Counted from the stretch's first letter, positions 15,579 through 25,891 are shown. The stretch is DNA of 64,000 nucleotides from Enterocloster bolteae (GCF_002234575.2 NZ_CP022464.2:4216001-4280000); one strand, 5' to 3'. Notes: generated by a model from the letters alone, not told the origin. Numbers and translations are program-made.

Positions 15579-17108
15579 TTAAAACTCCTTCCAAAATTTT
15601 CTGCCGGAACATACATTCAGCGGTTCATATGCATCCCTCATAAAATCTTCAAATTTTTCTTTCCATTTCCCTGTGTCCTCGGGCATATATGTTGTCAGTG
15701 GATATGTCCTCTTTAATATATCTTTTACATCTTTACGGCTTTTAAGCAATCCTTCACCATATAACTGACAAAGCAGATTTCCAACGGAAGAAGCCTCAGT
15801 CACACCTGTTAGGACCGGCAATCCCAATGCATTAGCGGTATATTGATTTAACAAGGCATTTTTACTCCCACCTCCCAATACATAAACTTTTTTAATATTC
15901 TTACCAGACAAAAGGATAAGTCGGCGTATGGTCAGACAATACTTTAACGCCAGACTCTCAAACACAATTTTTGCAATAGGACCAGGCAAATATGGATTTA
16001 TTTTAATTCCATATCGCCTCTCAATATTACGGCTAATTGCAAGCGGCATATCTGAAGGTCTGTAAAAATCAATATGATCCGGATCTATGTAAAGATTCGT
16101 TTCCTTTGCTTGGGTTGCCAGGCGGACAATATCCTCAAACGTATATGTCTCCCATCTTTTATGGCACATCTGTACAATCCACATTCCTGTAACAATTTTC
16201 TTAAACATGTTTGAGTGAAGGGGCATAGACGAATTAGATGCGTTAAATTCCCATCCTTCCCTTGAGATGACAGGATTTCTTGTCTCCATACCTATAAGTG
16301 ACCAGGTACCGCTGGATATGAACATCCAGTCTTCTCCATCATCCGGAACTGCAAATGCCGCGCATGCCGTATCATGAGAACAAGGAGCTATTACCTTTGG
16401 ACAATATGATAATTCCATATCAGCCGCTGTCTGCGCATGAACATAACCTAACGTTTCTGTACATTGTATCACATTGCTTTGAAGAGTCAATGGTAAGTCA
16501 AATGCCTTGAATATGGCATTCTCCCATCCATTTGTTTTCTGATTCCATAGCCTACTGTAACTGGACAGTGAATGTTCAACTCCTCTGTTGCCACACAAAA
16601 GATAATGAAAAATATCAGCTACGAAAAGGATTTGACAGCCGTCCCTCAACCGGCAGTCACCTTTCTCTTTAAGACGGACCAACTGGTGAAGAGTATCACT
16701 CAGCATACACTGATTTCCATTGTATTGGTATATTTCCCATGGTTCCATGCAGCCATCAGCCAACTGAAAAATATCATCATCAAATGTCAGTCCCCGATAT
16801 GATTTAGGCAGCAACAACAGATTTCCGTCTTTATCGATCAGTCCAAAATCCGAACCAAACGCATCTACGCCAATGCTTATAATCTGAACCTGATTCTGTT
16901 TTGTATATTGTTTGATTCCTTGAATGATTTCTTCGTAATATCTATATACGTCCCGTATCCGGTCTTGAATCACAAACACATCCTCTGTCACGAAACGATG
17001 TATTTCTTCAGTACATAGCTGTCCGTCATTAATCCATCCCACAATCAGCCTCCCTGTAGATGCCCCGATATCGACCGCGATATGTACCTGTCTTTTTAAA
17101 TCATCCAT
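15579..17108 (-). CDS. Rhamnulokinase-type FGGY carbohydrate kinase
   Basis: 509 aa, full length. N-terminal ATPase motif VDIGASTGRLIVG, conserved VDAFGSDFGLID, and the RhaB-like block APCSHDTACAAFAVP followed by ISSGTWSLIG; ADP-binding loop YVLGGGSKNALLNQ. It would phosphorylate a ketose such as L-rhamnulose or L-fuculose before cleavage by the aldolase encoded 15 bp upstream. No matching isomerase is encoded in this operon, so the substrate is open. Last gene of the AT-rich sugar operon. Confidence 0.88.
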   Translation of the reverse strand: MDDLKRQVHIAVDIGASTGRLIVGWINDGQLCTEEIHRFVTEDVFVIQDRIRDVYRYYEEIIQGIKQYTKQNQVQIISIGVDAFGSDFGLIDKDGNLLLLPKSYRGLTFDDDIFQLADGCMEPWEIYQYNGNQCMLSDTLHQLVRLKEKGDCRLRDGCQILFVADIFHYLLCGNRGVEHSLSSYSRLWNQKTNGWENAIFKAFDLPLTLQSNVIQCTETLGYVHAQTAADMELSYCPKVIAPCSHDTACAAFAVPDDGEDWMFISSGTWSLIGMETRNPVISREGWEFNASNSSMPLHSNMFKKIVTGMWIVQMCHKRWETYTFEDIVRLATQAKETNLYIDPDHIDFYRPSDMPLAISRNIERRYGIKINPYLPGPIAKIVFESLALKYCLTIRRLILLSGKNIKKVYVLGGGSKNALLNQYTANALGLPVLTGVTEASSVGNLLCQLYGEGLLKSRKDVKDILKRTYPLTTYMPEDTGKWKEKFEDFMRDAYEPLNVCSGRKFWKEF

Positions 17109-17123
17109 TGGGTCCCCTCCCCA

Positions 17124-17930
17124 CTAAGATATACTCGTCATTCTTTTTACCACCATATCAGCCAATTTTTCAATACAGTCATCGGACAGTGTCACCGAAT
17201 CCACCTCAATATCCTGAAGTGATTTCCCTTTTTCCAGATTAACGGTCTCCCGGCCTGTCCTCACCTTATTCAGTGCAGAAATGGGATGGAACGCCTTTTC
17301 CAGTATATCCAGCTGTTCGTTGCTCAAAGGACGAAAATCCTTGATAATATATTTCAGTATTAAAGATGACTTGGCAAATGCTTCTGCTGATTCCAGACAA
17401 TACCATGCGTCCTTAGGTGACGTTCCCCATGAGATAGGCCCATGATTAGCCAGCAGGATTACTTTATGATCGTTCAGAAACGGAACGATTGATTGCGCCA
17501 AATCACTGGTTCCTGGGCACGCATACGGGGCAACTGGTATCTTACCGGTAATCAATGTGGGTTCCGGCGCAGTGGCCATATCCAGTTCAATGCCGGCACA
17601 GGCAAACGTGCTGAGGTACATGCAATGAGCATGGCAGGTGGACATTGCATCCTTGTTATGTTTATAAACCATAAGGTGCATGGCTGTCTCACTAGTTGGG
17701 GAATATCCCTCTGCACTTTCAAGGATATTTCCATCCAGGTCTATTTTAAACAGCATATCTGGTGTCAGTTCCCCTTTGCTGACACCTGTAGGAGTTATTA
17801 AAACCGTATTCTCCCCAACTCGTACCGTAATATTCCCATCATTAGCTGCTACCATCTGCTTGCTCCACATCCTGTGTCCTATTTCGCAGATTAACTCCCT
17901 TGCTTCTTTTTCAGACGGATAATTTTTCAT
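17124..17930 (-). CDS. Class II aldolase (fuculose/rhamnulose-phosphate aldolase type) with C-terminal extension
   Basis: 268 aa. Zinc ligands are visible in TCHAHCMY and LANHGP; the catalytic Glu in SPTSETAMH; the phosphate site near NDGNITVR. It would split a ketose 1-phosphate into dihydroxyacetone phosphate and an aldehyde. FucA/RhaD-core enzymes are about 215-230 aa; here the last 45-50 residues form a linker and a short amphipathic helix (LSDDCIEKLADMVVKRM). Such tails target similar aldolases to bacterial microcompartments in some clostridia, but no shell genes occur in this window. It starts one base after the permease stop. Confidence 0.88.
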   Translation of the reverse strand: MKNYPSEKEARELICEIGHRMWSKQMVAANDGNITVRVGENTVLITPTGVSKGELTPDMLFKIDLDGNILESAEGYSPTSETAMHLMVYKHNKDAMSTCHAHCMYLSTFACAGIELDMATAPEPTLITGKIPVAPYACPGTSDLAQSIVPFLNDHKVILLANHGPISWGTSPKDAWYCLESAEAFAKSSLILKYIIKDFRPLSNEQLDILEKAFHPISALNKVRTGRETVNLEKGKSLQDIEVDSVTLSDDCIEKLADMVVKRMTSIS

Positions 17931-17931
17931 T

Positions 17932-18921
17932 TTACATCTTTCCTTTCATTAATGTTTTTATATTTTTTCCAAAGGTCACTCCGCTTTCGCTTGCCGATTG
18001 TATTAATACCACAATCAATACCAGTATGCCTATAATAACCTTTTCCCAGAATGGATTCAGCAATGACTGCATATTGAAAATATTCGTCAGCATTCCCATA
18101 ATTAAAACACCTATGAAGGTACCCGATATATGACCTTTTCCACCTGTCAATGCAGTTCCACCAATGACACATGCAGCTATAACATCCAGTTCCTTCCCCT
18201 CACCTGCCAGAGGATAAGCGGCTCCCACCCTGGATACCAGGGTAATTCCTGCCAAAGCCGCCATCCCCCCTGTAAAGATATGAGAAAACATAAGTGTTTT
18301 TTCTACATTTACTCCCATCATCCTTGCTGCCTCAGTATTACCGCCTACTGCATACATATTTCTCCCCAGCATGGTATGCCTGAGAATATAAGCTCCTGCA
18401 ACAGCACAGCATATAAACATTACAGATGGAACCGTAACATATGGTGCCAGAAGTCCTCTCCCTATATACTGGAATTGTTCAATGGAATTTGATGCAAAGT
18501 ATGTATTCTCGTTGGTTAAAACAAGTGTGGTTCCCTTTACAGCCATCATTGTTGCCAGGGTTGCAATAAAAGGCGCAATTTTTATTTTATTGATAAGAAA
18601 TCCATTTATAGTCCCAACTATAACGCCTGTAAGCAACGGAACAATCACTGCCAGTATCAAACTATAATTGCTGAAATATAATGCAATATATCCACATAAT
18701 CCAATCATGGTTCCCACACTTAAATCAATCGAACCGCATATAATTACCATTGTCATTCCAACGGCAATCATTCCGTTCATGCTTGCCTGTCTCAGTACAT
18801 TTGTCAAATTTTCCAGAGTAAGGAAACTTTTGTTGATACAGGCAGCCAGGATAATCATGAAGATTAAACCCAAAATGGCATTATGTCTTTTTAGTAGTGT
18901 TTTTATCTGAATTCTTTTCAT
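17932..18921 (-). CDS. Sugar ABC transporter permease (CUT2, RbsC/YjfF type)
   Basis: 329 aa with about 8-10 membrane segments and the CUT2 permease signatures GMTMVIICGSIDLSVG and GKGHISGTFIG. It forms the membrane channel with the second permease encoded 23 bp upstream. Ribosome site AGAGGAA. Two different permeases plus one RbsA-like ATPase is the arrangement of the E. coli galactofuranose system YtfQRT-YjfF. Confidence 0.9.
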   Translation of the reverse strand: MKRIQIKTLLKRHNAILGLIFMIILAACINKSFLTLENLTNVLRQASMNGMIAVGMTMVIICGSIDLSVGTMIGLCGYIALYFSNYSLILAVIVPLLTGVIVGTINGFLINKIKIAPFIATLATMMAVKGTTLVLTNENTYFASNSIEQFQYIGRGLLAPYVTVPSVMFICCAVAGAYILRHTMLGRNMYAVGGNTEAARMMGVNVEKTLMFSHIFTGGMAALAGITLVSRVGAAYPLAGEGKELDVIAACVIGGTALTGGKGHISGTFIGVLIMGMLTNIFNMQSLLNPFWEKVIIGILVLIVVLIQSASESGVTFGKNIKTLMKGKM

Positions 18922-18944
18922 TTCCTCTACCCCGCTCTCATGGC

Positions 18945-19889
18945 TTAAACCTTTTTATCCCTGCAATTCTGAACATATAATGACACAACAATAATGGCTG
19001 CCTTAATAATAAGCGAATATGAATACGGAATATTATTCATGTTTATCATTATAGTGATTAGCTGGAGCACCAAAGCCCCACACAGCATTCCACCAATATT
19101 AGGTTTACCGCCTGACATGGGGGTCCCGCCCACCACAACCGCTGCAATCGCATCTGTCTCTTTATTCAATCCCATGTTTACAGGGTCAGCACAGGTAATA
19201 CTGCTGGTTTCAATAATGGCCGCCACACAAGCCAGGACATTGCAGAGCACATAGCACATGGTCACAACTGCCACTACATTGATGCCGGATATTCTGGTTG
19301 CCAGCGCATTATCACCATATGCCTCCACATAATTACCGAAATATGTCTTTCGCATCAATATAAAAATAGCCAGAGACAGGATTACAATGAAAGCAAATTG
19401 AATCGGTATGCAACCGCCTATTTTTATGTAGGCAAAACGGCTGAATGCAGCATTCTTATAACTTAAACGTGTACCGCCGTTCATTAACTTGGCAATACCT
19501 CTTAAGGTATACATCATAGCCAAGGTAGTAATCATCGGCTGTACCTTAAATTTGGTAACTATAATGCCAGTGACTGCTCCTGTTAATGCGGCCACAGCCA
19601 AAGATGCAATCACGCCCATGACAATATGCCCATTCAGAATAAATTTTGCCAAAACCATGGATGACAAAGCAAGTACGGACCCAACCGATATATTAATTCC
19701 TCCTGTTGCTATAACAATTGTCATTCCAAGTCCCAGTATCATAACCGTTGTGGCCTGCGTAAATAAATTCCAAAGAGTCATGACACTGATAAAGTTTTTA
19801 GTAGTAAAACAGTTAATAACAACCAGTATAATCAATGCAATTAGCGCTCCATACTGCCGCATCAGATTCTGACTGGGATTCTTTTTCAT
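18945..19889 (-). CDS. Sugar ABC transporter permease (CUT2, YtfT/RbsC type)
   Basis: 314 aa, hydrophobic throughout, with LGMTIVIATGGINISVGS in the first half and VVGGTPMSGGKPNIGG in the second, both typical of ribose/galactofuranose-type permeases. GGAGG lies seven bases before the ATG, and the gene starts 13 bp after the ATPase stop. Probable heterodimer partner of the permease at 17932-18921. Confidence 0.9.
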   Translation of the reverse strand: MKKNPSQNLMRQYGALIALIILVVINCFTTKNFISVMTLWNLFTQATTVMILGLGMTIVIATGGINISVGSVLALSSMVLAKFILNGHIVMGVIASLAVAALTGAVTGIIVTKFKVQPMITTLAMMYTLRGIAKLMNGGTRLSYKNAAFSRFAYIKIGGCIPIQFAFIVILSLAIFILMRKTYFGNYVEAYGDNALATRISGINVVAVVTMCYVLCNVLACVAAIIETSSITCADPVNMGLNKETDAIAAVVVGGTPMSGGKPNIGGMLCGALVLQLITIMINMNNIPYSYSLIIKAAIIVVSLYVQNCRDKKV

Positions 19890-19902
19890 AGTGATACCTC
19901 CT

Positions 19903-21405
19903 CTATGCAGGGCTATTGGCTATCCACTTCATGATATTTTCTTCAGATATTTCATCTCTGTTCAGCATACCCCGGACAGTTCCATCCCTCAAAACAAATA
20001 TCCTGTCACATCCACGCACCAGTTCTGATAACTCAGAAGAAATCAACAAAACACTGATTCCTGTATCTGCAATCTCTTTTATTAAATCCTCCACTTCTTT
20101 TTTTGCCCCCACATCAATCCCTCTTGTGGGTTCATCTAATATAATCAACTTTGGCTTGGTAGCAATCCATCTTGCAAGCAATACCTTTTGCTGATTACCA
20201 CCAGACAGATTCTTAAGCTGTTGCTCCATGGACGGTGTCTTTATTTTAAATCTCCGAATATACTCTTCTGCCAATGCCTCTTGTCTCTTTCGGTTAATAA
20301 ACCCTCTTCTGCATATTTGCGGAAGACTAGAAATTGAGATATTCTCACGGACTGTCATATTTGGAATAACCCCCTCCTCCCGCCTGTTTTCCGTCACAAA
20401 TGCCAAACCATTTTTCAATCCGTCCTTAGGTGCTTTAAGAACAACCCTTTTTTCATCAATTACGATTTCACCGGAATCTGGTATATCGTAACCAAACAGT
20501 ACTTTGGCGGTTTCTGTCCTTCCTGAGCCCAATAGTCCGGTAAGTCCCACAATTTCTCCTTTTTTAACATCAATACTTACACCTGACAGTTTAGGATGAC
20601 GTACTATGTCTTTCAGCATGACAATAAACGGTTCACCATTCCCATCATAAACACGGTTATTACCTTTTATTTCCCTGACATCCCTTCCCACCATCTTTTC
20701 AATTAACTGAAATTCGGTCAGTTGTTCCGGAAAATACGTTCCCTCATAGGCCCCGTCTTTTAAAATGGTAATACGGTCTGATATTTCGTAAACTTCATTG
20801 AGACGGTGTGATATAAAGACAATACCGAGTTTCTTTTCCTTCAGCTGTTTAATTATATTAAAAAGCATTCTGACCTCTTTTGAATCCAGAGAGGAGGTTG
20901 GTTCATCCAGAACCACCACCTGACAATTTAAACTTACCGCCCTGACGATAGAAACCATCTGCTGCGAAGCAGTACCGTATTGATTTAATGGAAGTCTGCT
21001 CTCTATATCCAAACCTAAATCATCGAGCAGTTTTTGTGCATTTTTATGTAGGGATTTCCAGTCTATTCCTGCTTTTGTTCTGGGGTACCGTCCCAGATAT
21101 ATATTTTCTCCCACGCTCAGATATGGGATCATGTTCAATTCTTGATATACCGTACTAATGCCTGTTTTCTGGGCATCAAAGGTATTATGGAAATGTACTT
21201 CCCTGCCATTAAATACAATATTTCCCCCATCCTTTTCATAAACGCCTGTCAATATTTTGATTAAAGTGGATTTACCAGCTCCATTTTCCCCCATTATAGT
21301 ATGTACTTCGCCTGGCTTTAGATTAAAATCCACCCCTTTTAAAGCGCGTACGCCAGGAAACTCTTTTACAATCCCATGCATTTCAAGGATATACTCTTCT
21401 TCCAT
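19903..21405 (-). CDS. Sugar ABC transporter ATP-binding protein (RbsA/YtfR type, two nucleotide-binding domains)
   Basis: 500 aa with two ABC domains. Domain 1: Walker A GENGAGKSTLIK, Walker B VVLDEPTSSLD. Domain 2: degenerate Walker A region GLLGSGRTETAK, ABC signature LSGGNQQKVLLARW, Walker B LIILDEPTRGID. Domain 1 has YGTASQQMVSIVRA where LS-x-x-x-QQ is usual. It powers uptake through the two permeases encoded downstream. Confidence 0.93.
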   Translation of the reverse strand: MEEEYILEMHGIVKEFPGVRALKGVDFNLKPGEVHTIMGENGAGKSTLIKILTGVYEKDGGNIVFNGREVHFHNTFDAQKTGISTVYQELNMIPYLSVGENIYLGRYPRTKAGIDWKSLHKNAQKLLDDLGLDIESRLPLNQYGTASQQMVSIVRAVSLNCQVVVLDEPTSSLDSKEVRMLFNIIKQLKEKKLGIVFISHRLNEVYEISDRITILKDGAYEGTYFPEQLTEFQLIEKMVGRDVREIKGNNRVYDGNGEPFIVMLKDIVRHPKLSGVSIDVKKGEIVGLTGLLGSGRTETAKVLFGYDIPDSGEIVIDEKRVVLKAPKDGLKNGLAFVTENRREEGVIPNMTVRENISISSLPQICRRGFINRKRQEALAEEYIRRFKIKTPSMEQQLKNLSGGNQQKVLLARWIATKPKLIILDEPTRGIDVGAKKEVEDLIKEIADTGISVLLISSELSELVRGCDRIFVLRDGTVRGMLNRDEISEENIMKWIANSPA

Positions 21406-21513
21406 CTATAATTTCACCCCTCTACTCTCTTTGACACTCAGTTATTCTTATAATTTGACTGCCCCTCCTGGTTATTTCATAGAAGGGGCAGTTAAACCAT
21501 GGGACTTATTTAC

Positions 21514-22590
21514 TTAAAACGCATCCGGCAATTTCTCCTCGGCATTTGTACTGTCAATAATATACTCTTCATTATTGATGATGTGCTCCAGTTTTTCTTC
21601 GTTCAAATACTTTTCCATAGTATCGAAAGCAACTGGACCAAATCTTGGATTACAGGTAGCAATGCAGTTCATTTCCCCTGCTATGATTGCCTCTACTGCT
21701 TCAGCCTGTCCATCAATAGCAATTACCTTTACATCAGTTCCCGGATTCATTCCCGCTGCTTTTAAAGCAAGTACAACCCCCAGTGCCATCTCATCATTAT
21801 GACAGTAAACCACATTAAAATCACCGCCTGTTGATTGAATAATATTTTGCATTACCTTTTGAGCTTCTGTTCTGGACCACTCACCGCTCTGGGTTGCTAC
21901 AATTTCCATATTCTCATACTTTTTTACTCCGGTCTCGAATCCTGCCTGGCGGTCGCGTACATCACTTCCCCCTACTTTGCCGGTAATCTGAACTATTTTA
22001 TAACTGTCTGCGCCTCCATTCTCGCTTAACCAGTCAGCACATGCTTCTCCCTGCCATATATAATTTGAAAGAATCGTGCAGATATAATCCACGCCCGGTG
22101 TTCCATTGGCCTCTCTGTCTAACAGAATTGTAGGAACACCCTTAGCCTTTGCTGCCTCTATTGCAGGCATAATGGCCTCCATATCAATAGGTGCTATAAA
22201 CAGAAAATCCAAATCCTGTGTAAGCAAATCCTCTACATCTGAAATCTGCTTGGCTGTATCCAGTTCTGCATTGGACATTACAAATTCATACCCTCTGGAT
22301 TCTGCTTCCTTCTGCATACTGTCAACCTGCGCAACTCTCCAGGCACCGTCAATAGCCAATTCGGAAAATCCCACTTTAAAAATACCATCACCGTTTATAT
22401 CTCCTTTTATTTCTCCCGATACCTTTTGAGTTGTATCAGTACCTGCTTTCTCTGACTGAGCCTCTGTTTCCGATGCTGCAGCTGATGTTTTTGCTGGAAT
22501 ATCATTTGAATCGTCTTTTGCGCATCCCATAACACAACTACTGACTATCATGATACCTGCCATTAACATTGCCAAACCTTTTTTTCTCAT
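21514..22590 (-). CDS. Sugar ABC transporter substrate-binding lipoprotein (CUT2, YtfQ-like)
   Basis: 358 aa. Signal peptide with lipobox SCVMGC (acylated Cys about residue 23), then a Ser/Thr/Ala/Glu-rich linker of about 40 residues and a periplasmic-binding-protein type I fold. Segments such as FSELAIDGAWRVAQ, IAPIDMEAIMPAI, SGEWSRTEAQKVMQN and YCHNDEMALGV resemble galactofuranose/ribose-type receptors. It is the first gene of the transporter operon, with its own predicted promoter at 22738-22766. Confidence 0.92.
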   Translation of the reverse strand: MRKKGLAMLMAGIMIVSSCVMGCAKDDSNDIPAKTSAAASETEAQSEKAGTDTTQKVSGEIKGDINGDGIFKVGFSELAIDGAWRVAQVDSMQKEAESRGYEFVMSNAELDTAKQISDVEDLLTQDLDFLFIAPIDMEAIMPAIEAAKAKGVPTILLDREANGTPGVDYICTILSNYIWQGEACADWLSENGGADSYKIVQITGKVGGSDVRDRQAGFETGVKKYENMEIVATQSGEWSRTEAQKVMQNIIQSTGGDFNVVYCHNDEMALGVVLALKAAGMNPGTDVKVIAIDGQAEAVEAIIAGEMNCIATCNPRFGPVAFDTMEKYLNEEKLEHIINNEEYIIDSTNAEEKLPDAF

Positions 22591-22737
22591 GCCTTTCTCC
22601 TCCTAATTATTAGTGTCTTTCATAAAAGCTAATTATTTTTCATGTTTTAATTATATCCATAATTATTTCTTTATTTAATAAAGCATTTTTATATAATTCT
22701 TAACATTTTTCACTTATTTTGCGCTTTTTAATGTAAT

Positions 22738-22766
22738 AATATATATTAATTACAATTTTGCATCAA
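22738..22766 (-). promoter_or_regulatory. Likely promoter of the CUT2 sugar operon
   Basis: Minus-strand TTGATG (22766-22761), 17-bp spacer, TATATT (22743-22738), in a very AT-rich gap between the kinase and the binding-protein gene. The leader would be about 140 nt. The partner YesN-type regulator may bind just upstream, but no site could be assigned. Confidence 0.45.
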
Positions 22767-22792
22767 ACAATTTGTGCAGTATTTACATAATC

Positions 22793-22843
22793 AAAAAAAG
22801 CTACAGGATACCACACTTTTTCAAAGCATCTACCCAGCAGCTT
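22793..22843 (-). terminator. Probable terminator of the two-component system operon
   Basis: Imperfect 13-bp stem on the minus strand (arms 22831-22843 and 22798-22810, AAGCT/AGCTT at the base, one mismatch and two G:U pairs) followed by seven T. It starts eight bases after the histidine-kinase stop. Confidence 0.55.
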
Positions 22844-22851
22844 CTTATATC

Positions 22852-24591
22852 TCACTTAATTGGAAAAATCACTTTTACTGATGTATAAGCGCCCTCTTTA
22901 CTTGCTATTGCCACTTGATAGCTGTCCCCGTAGCAATAGTGTATTCTCTGACTTACATTAACAATCCCATATCCCCCTATTTCCTTGCTGACTGGCGTTC
23001 CTTTTTCCAATGCCTGTCTTAAAATTTTCAAATTTTCCTGTGCAATTCCTATACCATTATCATATATCTCTATGATTCCTATATCCCCGCTTTTCATCAG
23101 ATGTATTCTTATAAACCCTTTTCTTCCACTATCTCTTAGACCATGCGTAATCGCATTCTCTATTAACGGTTGTAATGTAAATTTAGGTATAATGACTGTC
23201 TTCATCAATTGTTCGTCCAAATCATTCACTATTTCAACAGAAATTTCATCCCTATAACGAATCATCTGCAAATCTACATAAATTTTTGCGTGGTCCAACT
23301 CCTTTTCCAATGTAACCATCTCTTCTTCCATCCTCAAAGATATTCGGAAGAATTTAGATAGCGACATCAGGGAATGAATTGCCTTTTCATACTGTTCGAC
23401 TCTAATCTGCCAGGAAATATGATCTAACATATTATATAAAAAATGCGGATTCACTTAGGCCTGAAGAGCAGAAAACTGCACTTTTCTCATAGCACGTTCT
23501 TTATTCTTTACCTCTTCAAACATCTGATTTACTTTGCTTATTAAATCATTTACACCTTCATTTAAATCATCCAGTTCATGGTATTCGGTCTCTACCGCTA
23601 TGTACTCCCCTCTCCAAATTTCCCGATTTCGATTCATTCCATCCTGAAGTTGCTTAAGAGGATGGTTAATTGTATCCGCAAATCGCCTTCCAAAATAAAT
23701 GGAGGCAAAAGTAACCATTATAATAAGGATAAATAGAATTGTAAGCGTATTGAGCACTTCGGTTTTTATCTTGTTGAACCAATTTGTTGTCATACTGATT
23801 TCCCATCCGTTGCTTAATTCACGGTGAATTGATTCATCAAGATGTGTTTTTAGTATATTTCCCTTTTTCCTTATCTCTCCTAAATCGTACTGCCATACAG
23901 GTGTACCATCCTCCTCTGTAATGGATACATTCAGGTCTTGTGTTGTAACTGTTTTGGAAAGCATTTCACTGAAGGTATTCAAATTAATTTCCACCAATAT
24001 GACACCTACAATTTCCCCGTTTCGATAATTGATAATGGGCTCACCTATGGATATATAACCCTCTTTTCCCGGATTTGCAATCACCCTGGAATACTTATAA
24101 AAACCATTTCCCTGTATTCCCTGTGTGTCTCTTATATCTTTATACCATTGCTGCTGGCTATATTTTTCTTTATTGTAAGGAAATACGCTGGATTTAAAAC
24201 ATCTTCCGTCATCCAAAAGAATATAGATACCATCTAATGTATTGCCATAATTCTGATTAATCAGCATCATGGTTGTATTGATGGTCGTTCGCTGAATATA
24301 GTACTCTTCTTTTTCCTCAAATCGTGATACCCTTAAGGCATTTTGAACAGACAAATCATTTTGAACAATATCAATCACTTTAATCCCCTGGCTGATTGTA
24401 CCGTCTATATTATCAGCATATAAATTCAAAACTGTCTGAAGATTTTGTTTTGTGGAATCAATCAAGGAATTTACATAAAATACTGCTGTTATGATGGTCA
24501 TAACAATCATCGGAATGATTGCAATTAACAGGTACATCCTCCGAAGAACCTGTACAATGTTTTCCTTTTTCTTTGTTTTTATCCTATTCAT
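22852..24591 (-). pseudogene. YesM-type sensor histidine kinase interrupted by an in-frame TAA
   Basis: Membrane sensor kinase for the adjacent response regulator. The first 378 codons (24591-23458) give a membrane segment, a dCache-like extracellular sensor, a second membrane segment near residue 280, a HAMP-type region (INHPLKQLQDG) and the start of the His_kinase domain up to FSALQA. Codon 379, at 23457-23455, is TAA; the frame then continues without shift as VNPHFLYNMLDHISW, which holds the phosphoacceptor His, followed by the N box LIENAITHG, DNGIGI and GYGIVNV to the stop at 22852. Relatives read LQAQ(I/V)NPHFLYN, so one C-to-T change (CAA to TAA) explains it. The downstream half could restart at the GTG at 23454 but has no ribosome site. 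A sequencing error is the main alternative. Confidence 0.85.
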
Positions 24592-25808
24592 TTTCGGGTG
24601 TTTCTCCTATACTCAGATGGTGGCAATCCTGTTTCCCGCTTAAAAACAGTTGAAAAATAGGTGGCATTTTCATAACCCGAGGATTCTGCAATATACTCAA
24701 TTTTGTCATCATCCTTCTCTAACATTAGCTTTGCATAGTTAATACGTACCCTGTTGATAAATGATGTCAGACCACAATCACATTTTGTGGAAAACAGGGA
24801 AGAAAGATACCCCGGTGATACTCCAAGATTTACTGCTACCTTATTCAAACATAGCTCCGAATCCTTAAAATTTTTCTCGATAAACAGCTTTGCTTCCTGT
24901 ATCAAATCCTTTGTTCCCTGTGTACCAGAATCAACTTTCTCTTTTTCCGATTCATCTTCCTCTTTTAGAGAATCCCAGACAAGTCTCCAGTATTGTTCGT
25001 GAACCGTATCAATTGAACTAAAATCCCCAGCCCTTATAAAGGTCACCTTTATGCTGTTTTGTATATGATTCAGAACTGTCACGTGTTTTGATACCATCTC
25101 CTCGGTTTGCAATATCTCCTCTTTTGTTTGCGCATGAAAAAGAAGGACAACGTTATCAAATCCCTTTTCAACTATGAAAAATGAATCACTCTTTTGTACC
25201 ATATCTTCAATATCATCCATAAGCCGCTTATAAGGATGTTTGCTTTCTCCTCCTGTCTCAGAAGAAAACCCGTTAAACAGGAGAATTCCCATCCTCAGTG
25301 TCTTTTCTGAAAATTGTTGATACTGTTCCATATAATAAGCACATTCTTCAGAAGTCAGGGTGCCATTTATCATTCCATTTATGTAGATTTCCGGTCGCAT
25401 GACCTTTTGAATCATTATCTGTTCTTCCCGGGATTTTAAGATTTTATCGGCTGCCTTTTGTACATATGTTACCAGTTCCTCTGGTTCAATTGGTTTTAGT
25501 ACATATCCCATGCAGCCATGTTTCAGTGCCTTTCTTGCATATTCAAACTCTTGAAATCCGCTGATAATGATTACCTCTATATTGCTTTTGACCTCTTTTA
25601 CACGTTCAAGCAATGAAATTCCATCCAACAGCGGCATTTTTATATCCGCTATCAGTATGTCCGGCCGTTTCTCTTTCACAAAATTTAATGCTTCTACACC
25701 GTCTTTAGCCGTTGCAACTACTTCAATACCATAATTTCTCCAAGGTATGTACTTTGACAAACAGTCTAATATAAATGTCTCATCATCTGCAATTACCATT
25801 CTCAGCAT
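24588..25808 (-). CDS. Response regulator with AraC-type DNA-binding domain (YesN family)
   Basis: 406 aa. Receiver domain in residues 1-120 with acidic pocket ADDE and phosphoacceptor Asp in ADIKMP; conserved Lys in VLKPIEPEE. A middle region of about 170 residues of unknown structure, then two AraC helix-turn-helix motifs at the C-terminus (LNKVAVNLGVSPGYLSSLF and YIAESSGYENATYFSTVFK). It overlaps the kinase gene by four bases (ATGA). It most likely activates the CUT2 operon downstream; with the kinase disrupted its signalling may be lost or altered. Confidence 0.92.
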   Translation of the reverse strand: MLRMVIADDETFILDCLSKYIPWRNYGIEVVATAKDGVEALNFVKEKRPDILIADIKMPLLDGISLLERVKEVKSNIEVIIISGFQEFEYARKALKHGCMGYVLKPIEPEELVTYVQKAADKILKSREEQIMIQKVMRPEIYINGMINGTLTSEECAYYMEQYQQFSEKTLRMGILLFNGFSSETGGESKHPYKRLMDDIEDMVQKSDSFFIVEKGFDNVVLLFHAQTKEEILQTEEMVSKHVTVLNHIQNSIKVTFIRAGDFSSIDTVHEQYWRLVWDSLKEEDESEKEKVDSGTQGTKDLIQEAKLFIEKNFKDSELCLNKVAVNLGVSPGYLSSLFSTKCDCGLTSFINRVRINYAKLMLEKDDDKIEYIAESSGYENATYFSTVFKRETGLPPSEYRRNTRK

Positions 25809-25891
25809 AGAAATCCCCCTGTTAAGCCATTATTTCCTCTTATTTTAGTACGTCATTCAAACAGATTCATTATAACACCTTCTAACGGCTC

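Noticed and set aside
23455..23457. Stop codon considered as a selenocysteine or pyrrolysine site
   Set aside because: The codon is TAA, not TGA or TAG, and relatives have Gln here, so a point mutation or sequencing error is simpler.
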